NCBI GenBank assembly: GCA_017558545.1
Contig: JAFYUG010000348.1
Span: 1 to 12,730, forward strand
Length of the DNA stretch: 12,730 bases
Source: Oscillospiraceae bacterium
GTDB taxonomy: Bacteria > Bacillota > Clostridia > Oscillospirales > Oscillospiraceae
Direction: 5' to 3'
Below, piece after piece: positions 1 through 7,954 of the stretch; positions within the stretch are counted from its first letter, which is position 1, and the number at the start of each line of letters is the position of its first letter. Both the position numbers and the translations under genes were made by a program. The notes under the pieces are model-generated. The model made no database searches, was not told where the DNA came from, and saw only the letters and a program-made list of their open reading frames with translations.

Positions 1-3000
1 CAGCTGGGCGATCTGCAGACGGGTGATGTTGCCGCTGAGATTCACGTTGCCGGTGACCCAACCCTTCTGCTGGGCATAGGCCAGATAACCGCTGAAGGTG
101 TGGCCGCCTGCCAGAGGAGCCTTTTCGCCGTGACCGGCAGCCAGAGTGACCAGCTTCAGAGCAGCACCGTAGGTGATGGTGTTGTTGGGCTTGAAGCTGC
201 CGTCGGTGTAACCGCCGATGACGCCGGCGTCAGACAGCTCGGTAACATACTTGTAGCACCAGGTGGAGGAGGTGACGTCGGAGAACTTCTTCACGCTGTT
301 CACAACGCCCAGAGAGAAGGAACCCATAGCGATGGGATTGCCGGAGGCGTCATAGCTTATATCCACATTACCATACTTAACAAGCTTGTCCCGCCAGCCG
401 CTTTCGGCATAGCTCCACGTTTTGCTTTCACCGCCGCCGGATTTGGTGAGAATATTGCCCGCGCTGTCGTAAGTATAGGTATATTCTGTGCCGTCAATGG
501 TCTCCTTTAGCATCTGGCCTTGATCATCATAGGTATATGCACGATCATCTGAGCCGGTGATTTCTGTAATATTGCCAACAGCATCGTATTCATAGGTGTA
601 GCTGTTTATCGTTGCGCCGCTATTTGTTTTATTGGTGAGGGTCTGCACAAGGGTGCTTGTGTTGCTCGTGTTTGCCACATCCAGATACGCAAACTCCGCA
701 TTCACCATCACTGTGCTGCCTGTGTTTTTGGTCTTTTTGGAAGTGAGGCGGTTAAACCCATCGTATGTATAGGTTATGGGGCCGCCGGGAGTCTCGATAT
801 AATCCAGATTTCCGTCAGCGGTCGAATAGTGGTAGGCATAGGCTCTGGCAGAGCCGAGAACGTTGCTCCATGTTGGCGACACACGGTATTTGATGCTGCT
901 GACACGATTGGCGCTGTCATATTCAGAAGAGAAGCTCTGCACGATGGTTGAGCCTGAATACTCTTTCATGCCTATGAGTCTGCCGAGGGAGTCGTAGTTA
1001 TAGAGGTATATGCGCCCGGTGTCCGCGTCGGAGACCTGTCCAAGGCCGCCCTGACCGTTATAGATGTAGCTGACACTTCCTCTATCATTATAACTAATTT
1101 CGCTCACTCTATCAAGAGCATCATAGGTATAAGCTATACTATCTCCATTGGCATAGGTAGTGCTTAGGAGGTTTCCGTTTTGTGCGCCATAGGTATACTT
1201 GGCCAGTTCCACACTGCCCACTTTTACAGATGTAAGATTCTTAAATTCGTCGTAGCTCAGGCTATATGTCTGCTGACTTTCGGCACCGCCTTCGGTTTTG
1301 CGGCTATATCGGGTAATGTCCGAGAGCATCCCCCCGGAGTAGGTATAACCAAGCCGCACAACGTTGCTTATGCCGCTTTCGCTCAGTCTTCCGTTTGTTG
1401 AGGTCAGGGTGTTATATACGGTATTTCCTTCTGCATCTATAACACTGCTGGGAGTACCAAGCTGCTTATTTATTGCAGTAGCGTAATTGTATGTTGTAGT
1501 GTTGCCCCTGGCATCAGTTGTTGTATAAGCGAGGTTATTGTTGTTGGTGTAGGTTGCGGAGCTTGTTATGCTCTTACCGCCGAGAGTGGTGCTTGTAATG
1601 CTTGTGTTGGTCACATTGCCGGCTGCGCTGTATGTCATCGCCGTGGTAGTAGTGTCGTGACTTATACCGGTTACATTATGCTTACTGTCATAAGTATAGT
1701 TATATGTTCCACTGCCCATAGTGACCATCTGCGTCAAGTCTGCGCCGGTATAGGTATAACTCTGCATATTGCTGTCCGTTTGAGCAACAGACATCAGATC
1801 GCCATTATCATTATATGCATAGGCAGATGCTTCTTCCCGAACGAGGGCTATGTTGTCAAAATAGACGGTGTTGACGTTATAGTTGTAGTTGAGATAGACG
1901 GTCATAATGTTGACCGTTTTACCGCGCTGGGAGGGAACTATGGGCATGGAGAGATACTGCCATTCGCCATAATCCTTGCAGAAAGTTTCCGTGAAGGTTT
2001 CTGTGGTATTATCGTCATACTTAATAATAGCCTTGAGGGCAAATCTGTCCGCAGTATTGATAGGACCGGACTCTGCCTTTGCCCAACCGGAAAGCATATA
2101 GGTTTCAGAACCGGGAAGATACAAATTTACGGTCTGTGTGGCATTGCAGACGGTGGCGGGGCCGCTTGTCATTTTCATGACATTTGTTTCGTCTGCAGTA
2201 TCATATTCTATTGTCGCCGCGGTGCGGTTCCAAACGGCATCCCCTTCCATATTGCCGTTTTCCAGAAGGTTTACGTTACTGGGCGCACCCGTTTCACCGA
2301 TTACGCATGGCTCCACCTGAACATCATCTATATAGACATTTCCGAATCCGGATGTTTGTATATTTATTGGCATGGTATCGCCACTTGCTTGTACTGTTGT
2401 CCAAATACGCTCCCAACCATCTGTTTTATAATTGATGCTCTGAACATCATTGATGCTCACCGTGCCGGTTCCCGATGCATTCTCCGTATTTACATAGGCA
2501 GAAACCACATAAAACTTACCCGCATCCAGTCCGCCTACAGTCTGCTGTGCTGTTGCTCCGGAAGCAAGCAGATAGGAGTTTTCGCCGGTATGAGCCATGG
2601 TGTCAGATATGCTTCCTCCGCTCCAATCGGATGTGTCAGTTTCAAAACCGCCTCTTTTCACAAAGTTCTGAGGCTGAACGCCAACGGAGCTTGCGGTGAG
2701 CACCCGGTTATTTTTCAGGCTTGTGCCGCTGTTGCTCTGGTACTTGGCATAATCTGCGCCGTACATCACCTTGCCGTTATAGTTGGTGGTATAGGTGTTC
2801 ACCGTGCGGCCTGCATAGTCAAAGACTATATGGGTCAGGAGGTTGTCAAGGTCAGCACTGCTTGTGGTATCGGGATTAAAATAGTCGGATGCAGATACCT
2901 GTCTGTCGGCACCGGGATAGCAGTAGATCTGCAATCCGTCCACAGTGCCTCTGGCGTGGATTTTAACGCCCACCTGTCCGCCGACCTTTTCGGCAATACC

Positions 3001-5670
3001 TATTATTCTTCCGTTGGAGCCGAAGGTATAGCTCATTTGGTAGCCGCTTTCGTTGTCCGTTGCCGCGGCAAGCTTGCCGCCATAATAGCCGTAGGAAACA
3101 GATTTATTATCTGCATGAGTAATTGTAGTGAGATTTTTTCCGCCTGTCGTCGCGGTATATGTGAAGCTGGTCACGTTGCCCGCACTGTCCGTAACAGAGC
3201 TAAGATAGCTGTTGCTGCTATCATAATTAAATCTGGCTATTGTTTCTGTGGTGCCTCCTGCAATAGTGCGGGTAATTTTATCAACTCTTCCCCCGCTTAT
3301 ATCATAGGTGGTCTGGTTGCCGTTGGCGTCCTTAACCCAATAAAGCATGTTATTGTAGAAATACTTGGTGCCGCCATAACGGTCTGTCATTGTATAATTG
3401 CTGCCATTCGCCGAGATATAAAGTCCGAGGCCATCTTCGTCGGCATATTTGCCCGCGGCTGAACTCCATGTAAAGTAATGGTTTGTGCCGTCGCCGTCTA
3501 TGTATACAAGCTTTGCTCCATCGTCGGTACTATGCACCGACTCCATACAGCTCAGTTTCCAGCCCAAGCCAAAATAGCCGTAGTCATAGTTATACACGAA
3601 GTCCTGATAATTCTGGGCAGAGGTGGCGGAGTTATATACAAGCGCCACGGATACGGGCATCACCGTACTTGCGTGCTCCACGATAGGCTTCACAAGGGTG
3701 AGGTCGCCGCTATAATCGCCCACATAACCCGTTCCGGCTCTGCCAATACTCTGGGTCTGGTAGGTATAGTAGCTTTCAATACCAACCGTGTTGCGATAGT
3801 TGATAATAAGAGTGGGGCTGGTGCTGGTTTTGGACATGCAAATATATGCGCAGGATGAAGAAGTCATTGCGCTTTCTTCCATAGCTACAATGGCAAGTCC
3901 GTTGTCGCATGTGCCGTTTGTAAACCATCTTACAAACTCGCGGCTTATATCAAAGCCAAATGTTGTTGTGGAGTTGGAAACAGTTGTGTAATCCAGCGCG
4001 GTTGTTTTAAGCGCCGGGCAATTTGTCCAGTTTACACTGCCGGACCAATAGCTGCTGCTTGGCTGAAGGGGCTGAGCCTGCAGGATAATACTTGCTCTGC
4101 CGTTATTGGAATAGCTGCTTTTCGTAAACTGAAGATATGCGGAAGATACCGTGCTGTTATCCGGAAGTGTGGGTAAATTTACAAGCTTAAATAGCGTGCG
4201 GTAGGTGTTGCCGCCGGAGTTTTTGCCTACATATACAACGCTGCTGCTTTGTCTGTCAGATCCAGCGCTGTTTTTTTCTATGTAGGTCACCTTCATATTG
4301 CTGCTCTGGTTATACCAGTTCATAGAAGGGTCTATGGTAACAGGGAAAGCACGTCCGTCTGCATTTATCCACTCGGCATCAGCTTCGGTGACAAGGAGAT
4401 ACACTCCGGGCTTGACCTCGATGGGCTCATAGCTCACAAGGTCACTTGCTTCGCCGTTGGCATCGTACATGATCGGGGCTGCTATAGAGTAGATAGGCTC
4501 TTCGCCCTTGAGAACAAGTATGCTGCCATCTTCCTGAGGAGCCATTGCCATATTGCCGCCCAGCTCCATCATGAAGGGTAAAACATAGCTTTCCATCTTG
4601 CTTTTTACTATAATATTCTCCTTCACATCGTTGCCGATGAGAATATACTCAAGGTCTGCGTTGGGGAAAATGTTCTCGTAAACAACAGAGGAACGGCTTT
4701 TTACGGGGTCTATTGCGTCAAAAAGGCTGGTTTTTTCCTCTGCGGTGCTGAGTTCATTGTTCACATTCGCGGCAACTGCGCTCATTTGCAAAGGAGCCAC
4801 ATCTTCTACCAAAGCCAAGGCATCTATAATGCTCAGTTCAGGCAGGGCAGTGACTTCAGATTCAACGGCCTCAGGCTCAATGACCTCAGATTCAATGACC
4901 TCAGATTCAATGACCTCAGATTCAATGACCTCAGGTTCAATGACCTCAGGTTCAATGACCTCAGGCTCAATGACCTCAGATTCAATGACCTCAGGTTCAA
5001 TGACCTCAGGTTCAATGACCTCAGGTTCAATGACCTCAGGTTGCTCTTCGATTATTCCTTCCTGAGGAGATTCTATCGGATTAAGCTCCTCCATCGCCAT
5101 GCGCTCAACTGTTGCAGCTGCATAAGGCGACATTTTCACTTCGGTATCACCGCTGCCAATGGTAATAAGGGCAACATCGGAGGCCGCCTCGGCGGCAACG
5201 CTTATTTTATTGCCGCGCTGCGCGGCGCTGAATTCGGTAGGTTCGGGTATAAGAACAGCATTTTCGTTTGCCTCAAGCTCCAAGCCTTCAATTGCTGCAA
5301 GCTCGGGCTGTTCATCCTCCACCGTGGGAGCAACAAGCCGGTTATCTATCTCCTGATAATCTCCGGACTCATCTATATAATGAACCGCATGGCCGTAATC
5401 TACGGCTATATATGAGCCATCGGTCATGCGGAAATGTTTGATATTTTCTTCTCTGAGTGATTCATCCTCGAACAATACATCTTCTGCTCCAAAACGGTCT
5501 CCCGCGGAAGCTTCGGTGGGGTTTGCGTTATATTCCTCTTCATAGTTTGCTACGGACACTGTCTGGTCTGTCTGCTCAGCGCCTGCCGCTATGGCTGACA
5601 GAGGCATAAGCTGAAACAGCATGGTTACTGCAAGCGCAAGGGATATTATTTTTCCAAACCATGTTTTCAT
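1..5670 (-). CDS. Giant secreted YD-repeat (Rhs-like) protein with SLH domains, 3' end outside window
   Basis: Open for exactly 1890 codons from ATG 5670-5668 to the window edge with no stop, so the protein is at least 1890 aa. AAAGGAG (5681-5687) lies 10 nt before the ATG. Order of parts by my translation: signal peptide (about 1-29, hydrophobic core then SAIAA); acidic region with an IDNRL motif; 13 pentapeptides of PEVIE type (211-275); DNRLRE-like region (about 446-623); YD-repeat start (from about 629); two jelly-roll carbohydrate-binding-like regions (about 1005-1120 and 1132-1277, each opening with a GGFE/NGNMEG-type motif and W, closing with YIDDV/YFDNI); YD repeats (about 1281-1783, many YxYDxxGN/R units); then SLH domains (FSDV at 1796; FKPNNTITYGAA; second SLH from about 1851 to the edge, with NITRLQIAQL). 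Known of the families: YD repeats form a beta-cage shell and SLH binds cell-wall polysaccharide. Inferred role: wall-anchored surface protein. The usual Rhs C-terminal core and variable tip are absent before the SLH part. Substrate unknown. Confidence 0.9.
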   Translation of the reverse strand, partial: MKTWFGKIISLALAVTMLFQLMPLSAIAAGAEQTDQTVSVANYEEEYNANPTEASAGDRFGAEDVLFEDESLREENIKHFRMTDGSYIAVDYGHAVHYIDESGDYQEIDNRLVAPTVEDEQPELAAIEGLELEANENAVLIPEPTEFSAAQRGNKISVAAEAASDVALITIGSGDTEVKMSPYAAATVERMAMEELNPIESPQEGIIEEQPEVIEPEVIEPEVIEPEVIESEVIEPEVIEPEVIEPEVIESEVIESEVIESEVIEPEAVESEVTALPELSIIDALALVEDVAPLQMSAVAANVNNELSTAEEKTSLFDAIDPVKSRSSVVYENIFPNADLEYILIGNDVKENIIVKSKMESYVLPFMMELGGNMAMAPQEDGSILVLKGEEPIYSIAAPIMYDANGEASDLVSYEPIEVKPGVYLLVTEADAEWINADGRAFPVTIDPSMNWYNQSSNMKVTYIEKNSAGSDRQSSSVVYVGKNSGGNTYRTLFKLVNLPTLPDNSTVSSAYLQFTKSSYSNNGRASIILQAQPLQPSSSYWSGSVNWTNCPALKTTALDYTTVSNSTTTFGFDISREFVRWFTNGTCDNGLAIVAMEESAMTSSSCAYICMSKTSTSPTLIINYRNTVGIESYYTYQTQSIGRAGTGYVGDYSGDLTLVKPIVEHASTVMPVSVALVYNSATSAQNYQDFVYNYDYGYFGLGWKLSCMESVHSTDDGAKLVYIDGDGTNHYFTWSSAAGKYADEDGLGLYISANGSNYTMTDRYGGTKYFYNNMLYWVKDANGNQTTYDISGGRVDKITRTIAGGTTETIARFNYDSSNSYLSSVTDSAGNVTSFTYTATTGGKNLTTITHADNKSVSYGYYGGKLAAATDNESGYQMSYTFGSNGRIIGIAEKVGGQVGVKIHARGTVDGLQIYCYPGADRQVSASDYFNPDTTSSADLDNLLTHIVFDYAGRTVNTYTTNYNGKVMYGADYAKYQSNSGTSLKNNRVLTASSVGVQPQNFVKRGGFETDTSDWSGGSISDTMAHTGENSYLLASGATAQQTVGGLDAGKFYVVSAYVNTENASGTGTVSINDVQSINYKTDGWERIWTTVQASGDTMPINIQTSGFGNVYIDDVQVEPCVIGETGAPSNVNLLENGNMEGDAVWNRTAATIEYDTADETNVMKMTSGPATVCNATQTVNLYLPGSETYMLSGWAKAESGPINTADRFALKAIIKYDDNTTETFTETFCKDYGEWQYLSMPIVPSQRGKTVNIMTVYLNYNYNVNTVYFDNIALVREEASAYAYNDNGDLMSVAQTDSNMQSYTYTGADLTQMVTMGSGTYNYTYDSKHNVTGISHDTTTTAMTYSAAGNVTNTSITSTTLGGKSITSSATYTNNNNLAYTTTDARGNTTTYNYATAINKQLGTPSSVIDAEGNTVYNTLTSTNGRLSESGISNVVRLGYTYSGGMLSDITRYSRKTEGGAESQQTYSLSYDEFKNLTSVKVGSVELAKYTYGAQNGNLLSTTYANGDSIAYTYDALDRVSEISYNDRGSVSYIYNGQGGLGQVSDADTGRIYLYNYDSLGRLIGMKEYSGSTIVQSFSSEYDSANRVSSIKYRVSPTWSNVLGSARAYAYHYSTADGNLDYIETPGGPITYTYDGFNRLTSKKTKNTGSTVMVNAEFAYLDVANTSNTSTLVQTLTNKTNSGATINSYTYEYDAVGNITEITGSDDRAYTYDDQGQMLKETIDGTEYTYTYDSAGNILTKSGGGESKTWSYAESGWRDKLVKYGNVDISYDASGNPIAMGSFSLGVVNSVKKFSDVTSSTWCYKYVTELSDAGVIGGYTDGSFKPNNTITYGAALKLVTLAAGHGEKAPLAGGHTFSGYLAYAQQKGWVTGNVNLSGNITRLQIAQL
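4846..5040 (-). repeat. 13-unit 15-bp tandem repeat encoding (P/S)EVIE
   Basis: Thirteen in-frame 15-bp units; on the plus strand the consensus is TTCAATGACCTCAGG. Read as protein from 5040 leftward they give PEVIE x4, SEVIE, PEVIE x3, SEVIE x3, PEAVE and a decayed SEVTA. Variation is almost confined to the first unit base (t/c) and last base (g/a), so the array is young and homogenised except at its left end. It codes for an acidic, proline-spaced linker at residues 211-275 of the YD/SLH protein, between the N-terminal region and the DNRLRE-like part. Because the unit is a multiple of three, unit gain or loss would change linker length without a frameshift. Confidence 0.95.
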
Positions 5671-5766
5671 GAAAATATCACTCCTTTATACATTTTTAAG
5701 TGTTTCTTCGGGCTGACGATTTTGCTCACCAGCTCATTCCCGCATATAGACCACCTCGCCCTTTCT

Positions 5767-5795
5767 ATTTGACACCGATTTTGCGCTATTACCAA
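5767..5795 (-). promoter_or_regulatory. Weak candidate promoter for the YD/SLH gene
   Basis: On the minus strand TTGGTA (5795-5790) is followed after 17 nt by TCAAAT (5772-5767), each 4/6 to the sigma-A consensus. Its -35 falls in one arm of the palindrome 5788-5806. Start of transcription would be about 5760, leaving a leader of about 90 nt. The match is weak and other AT-rich positions upstream are possible. Confidence 0.28.
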
Positions 5796-5806
5796 TTTGT
5801 GGTAAT
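5788..5806. promoter_or_regulatory. 19-bp palindrome, candidate operator
   Basis: ATTACCAATTTGTGGTAAT: two perfect 7-bp arms (ATTACCA/TGGTAAT) around a 5-bp centre. Size and symmetry fit a dimeric repressor site, and it lies about 120 bp before the YD/SLH start codon. No T-run follows on either strand, so it is not a terminator. The binding protein cannot be named from this window. Confidence 0.45.
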
Positions 5807-5911
5807 TTTACAGGAAAAATATTAAGTAATCTGCATAGATATAATTAAATCTTTGTTACATGGCAGTTGAAAAATAAAGCTCATCTATTAAGACGGGGAC
5901 ATAAAGAATAA

Positions 5912-5941
5912 TCCCGCTACCAAACTAATTCGACAGCGGGA
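5912..5941. repeat. Inverted repeat TCCCGCT/AGCGGGA
   Basis: Seven-bp perfect arms (5912-5918 and 5935-5941) with a 16-nt loop and a few further pairs outside (AATAA-type flanks). On the minus strand the right flank is T-rich (ATTATTCTTT), so it could be a weak second terminator behind the main one at 5961-6004, or a protein site. It lacks a strong continuous T-run. Confidence 0.35.
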
Positions 5942-5960
5942 ATAATGTCATATGTATGCA

Positions 5961-6004
5961 AAAACTAAAAAATCGCCATGGCAGAATTCCCTGCCATGGC
6001 GATT
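5961..6004 (-). terminator. Rho-independent terminator of the aldehyde/alcohol operon
   Basis: Perfect 14-bp stem: AATCGCCATGGCAG (5971-5984) pairs with 5991-6004 around a 6-nt loop. Read on the minus strand it is followed by TTTTTAGTTTT (5971-5961). It starts 8 nt after the TAA of the ferredoxin/alcohol dehydrogenase gene (6014-6012). Confidence 0.92.
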
Positions 6005-6011
6005 ATATCGT

Positions 6012-7679
6012 TTATGCGGAAATGGTTCTGATAAGGCGCTTGAAGTCCTCGTCTCCCCACACACCGGGGGTGGGGTAGAGGGGGTTGGCCTCGGCCTTTG
6101 CCCATGCGATAATCTGGGGAATGTCCTGCTCCTTGATGCCCTCGATGCCGATGGGCAGATCCATGGCGCGTTTGAGCTGCTCTATCCATTCGATGAACTT
6201 GAGAGCCTTTTCCTCACTCGTCTTGCCCTCAATGCCGCAGACCTCGGCAAGCTCGGCAAGACGCTTGTGGGCGGCGGAGCCATACTGGCGCATTACATGG
6301 GGCAGAATGGTGGACATTGCAAGGCCGTGGGGAACGCCGTAAAGACCGCCGAGAGTGTGGCCAACGGCGTGGACATAGCCAACGCAGCCGCGGGTGAAGC
6401 TTCTTCCTGCGAAGAAGCTGGCGCGCTGCATATTCTGTCTGGCTTCCATGTCGTTGCCGTTGCGGTAAGCGGCGAGGAGATTATCATAGATGAGCTTAAC
6501 TGCGTCCTTAGAAAGCTTCTTTTCAAGCTTAGTGCAGTAAGTCCAGTTGGTGTAGCTTTCAACGGCGTGGCAAAGAGCATCCATACCGGTGGTGGCGGTT
6601 ACGAAGGGGGGCAGACCGCGGGTAAGCTCGGGGTCAAGAATTGCGTAATCGGGGATAAGGTGGGGGTCATTGATGGATGCCTTGTGGTGGGTGGCGGAGT
6701 CGGTGATAACGGCGGCAACGGTGGTCTCGCTGCCGGTGCCGGAGGTGGTGGGCACGGCGAAGAAGGGGGGAATCTTCTTCATAACCTTCAAAATACCCTG
6801 CAGCTTGGCAACACTCTTGCGGGGGCGGACAACGCGGGCGCCTATGGCCTTGGCGCAGTCCATGGGAGCGCCGCCGCCGAAGGCGATGATGGCCTTGCAG
6901 CCGTTTTCCTTGTAGGCCTTGAGACCTGCTTCAACATCGTCGCTGGTGGGGTTAACTTCTATATCGTTGAAAATGGTGTAGGCAATGCCCAGCTTATCCA
7001 TGCTGTCCAGCATGGTGTCCAGCAGACCGAGACCCAGCAGGGTTTTGTCGGTTACAACGAGGACATTATCAAGACCCTTTTCCTTTACCATGTTGGCCAG
7101 CTTGGCGATAGAGCCGGGGCCTTCAACATAGTCGGGCATATGATAACCCATGAAATAGTGGCCGAGCTTCATAACGGCCTGGAAAGTGCGGCACCAAAGT
7201 TTACTCATTTTGTTCTCCTTTCTCTTTTCCAAAGCTCCCATGGCCAAGGGATCGGCTCCGGGAGGAATGAGCTTAACGGCATCAATGGGGCAGCTCTTTT
7301 CGCAAAAACCGCAGGCTATGCAGTCATTGGCGTCGCGAAGCTGAGCCACAGTTCTAATATCCCCGTGGTAGGCGGGGGCGGAAATGGTGAGACAATCGTT
7401 GGGGCAGCTCTCCACGCAAAGGGAGCAGCCGGCGCATCTTTCTGCGTCAATATAGGGCTTGGGCCATTCGCTGCGCTTGGGGGCCTTGGACATGGTCACG
7501 CCCTGCTCATTTTGTATGCACTCCTTGGCGCAAACCTTGGCGCAGGCTCCGCAGCGGATGCATTTTTCGCTGTCTACGCTGTGGCGCTCTTTCAGGGCGC
7601 CGGAGATGGCACCAACGGGGCAAATCCTGGCGCAGAGGGTGCAGCCTATGCATTTATCTGTGATGTAATAACTCTTCAT
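6012..7679 (-). CDS. Fused four-cluster ferredoxin / iron-type alcohol dehydrogenase
   Basis: 555 aa. Residues 1-150 carry four CxxCxxCxxxC [4Fe-4S] motifs: C10/13/16/20, C40/43/46/50, C82/85/88/92, C120/123/126/130; the second lacks the usual proline after its last Cys. Residues 158-555 are a full-length group III (iron) alcohol dehydrogenase: nucleotide-binding GGGAPMDCAK at 268-277 and metal ligands D367, H371, H437, H451 in the spacing of FucO, with H441 as the second His of HAVGH. Family reaction: aldehyde + NAD(P)H to alcohol. The ferredoxin part would carry electrons to or from the aldehyde oxidoreductase two genes upstream. GGAGG lies 8 nt before the ATG, inside the end of the MoaD-like gene; the intergenic gap is 4 nt. 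These parts are normally separate proteins. A good internal ribosome site precedes Met158, so free dehydrogenase is likely made too. Last gene before the terminator. Confidence 0.93.
   Translation of the reverse strand: MKSYYITDKCIGCTLCARICPVGAISGALKERHSVDSEKCIRCGACAKVCAKECIQNEQGVTMSKAPKRSEWPKPYIDAERCAGCSLCVESCPNDCLTISAPAYHGDIRTVAQLRDANDCIACGFCEKSCPIDAVKLIPPGADPLAMGALEKRKENKMSKLWCRTFQAVMKLGHYFMGYHMPDYVEGPGSIAKLANMVKEKGLDNVLVVTDKTLLGLGLLDTMLDSMDKLGIAYTIFNDIEVNPTSDDVEAGLKAYKENGCKAIIAFGGGAPMDCAKAIGARVVRPRKSVAKLQGILKVMKKIPPFFAVPTTSGTGSETTVAAVITDSATHHKASINDPHLIPDYAILDPELTRGLPPFVTATTGMDALCHAVESYTNWTYCTKLEKKLSKDAVKLIYDNLLAAYRNGNDMEARQNMQRASFFAGRSFTRGCVGYVHAVGHTLGGLYGVPHGLAMSTILPHVMRQYGSAAHKRLAELAEVCGIEGKTSEEKALKFIEWIEQLKRAMDLPIGIEGIKEQDIPQIIAWAKAEANPLYPTPGVWGDEDFKRLIRTISA
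7206..7221 (-). promoter_or_regulatory. Internal ribosome binding site and ATG for free alcohol dehydrogenase
   Basis: On the minus strand AAAGGAG (7221-7215), six bases AACAAA, then ATG (7208-7206), in frame as Met158 of the fusion. Starting here gives a 398-aa protein, the ordinary length for iron-type alcohol dehydrogenases. The preceding codons (LEKRKENK) look like a non-conserved linker. This suggests an ancestral two-gene arrangement in which the ferredoxin stop was lost. Confidence 0.75.
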
Positions 7680-7683
7680 GGCA

Positions 7684-7938
7684 TTAACCTCCGCGTACAG
7701 GGCTCATGAGCATAACCGTGTCGCCGTCTGCAAGAGCAGCGGACTTCTTGCTCTGAACGCCGTTAATCATGATGATGCAGCCGTCTATGTCCTTTCTCTT
7801 CACCTTTGTGCCGGGGTGGGCAGCCTTGGCTGCGGCCATAATCTGGGGATAAAGAGCCTTGACACTCTGAGCTTCCAGCTCCAGCTCCTTGAGGCCTGTG
7901 TCCATACGGAGAAGGCCGAAAATTTTAACTTTTACCAT
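7684..7938 (-). CDS. MoaD/ThiS-family sulfur carrier protein
   Basis: 84 aa, the normal size for this beta-grasp family, ending in the diagnostic Gly-Gly (MSPVRGG) preceded by DGDTVMLM. In MoaD the C-terminal glycine becomes a thiocarboxylate that donates sulfur to the pterin dithiolene. Position directly after the aldehyde:ferredoxin oxidoreductase gene, whose enzyme needs a tungsto- or molybdo-bispterin cofactor, makes a dedicated cofactor role more likely than a ThiS role in thiamine synthesis. GGAG-type ribosome site in GAGGAGAGCGAAAAAATG overlaps the stop of the upstream gene; the gap is 16 nt. No MoeB-like activating enzyme is in the window. Confidence 0.88.
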   Translation of the reverse strand: MVKVKIFGLLRMDTGLKELELEAQSVKALYPQIMAAAKAAHPGTKVKRKDIDGCIIMINGVQSKKSAALADGDTVMLMSPVRGG

Positions 7939-7954
7939 TTTTTCGCTCTCCTCC

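Larger units (their letters stand above)
5671..5960. other. AT-rich intergenic region and leader of the YD/SLH gene
   Basis: No supportable gene on either strand. It lies between the terminator of the aldehyde/alcohol operon and the YD/SLH gene, both leftward, so it should carry the YD/SLH promoter. It holds a 19-bp palindrome (5788-5806), a weak promoter-like pair (5767-5795), an interrupted hairpin (5912-5941), a small leader hairpin with two G-U pairs on the minus strand (5712-5719 with 5726-5733), and the ribosome site at 5681-5687. I searched by eye for a cyclic-di-GMP riboswitch core and saw none. Confidence 0.7.

Noticed and set aside
1657..3462. 601-codon open frame on the plus strand
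   Set aside because: It lies opposite the YD-repeat gene, has no ribosome site and its product is Cys/Ile-rich with no recognisable motif, while the minus strand reads clear YD and jelly-roll motifs.
4846..5040. CRISPR array
   Set aside because: Repeats are direct 15-bp units without spacers and are coding.
4786..5415. Plus-strand frame with LRFNDL repeats (and an overlapping MTSGS repeat frame)
   Set aside because: The 15-bp unit has no stop in several frames, so every frame shows a pentapeptide repeat. The minus frame giving PEVIE is the one continuous with a signal peptide and known domains.
5700..5760. Possible riboswitch in the YD/SLH leader
   Set aside because: Only a short 8-bp hairpin with two G-U pairs (5712-5733) is visible; no conserved core of a riboswitch class I know.
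5769..5774. TTGACA on the plus strand as a promoter
   Set aside because: No -10 box at 15-19 nt and no rightward gene follows; the facing genes are both leftward.
5952..7709. 585-codon plus-strand open frame
   Set aside because: Glycine/alanine-rich mirror of the ferredoxin-alcohol dehydrogenase gene caused by codon bias; its first codons run through the terminator hairpin.
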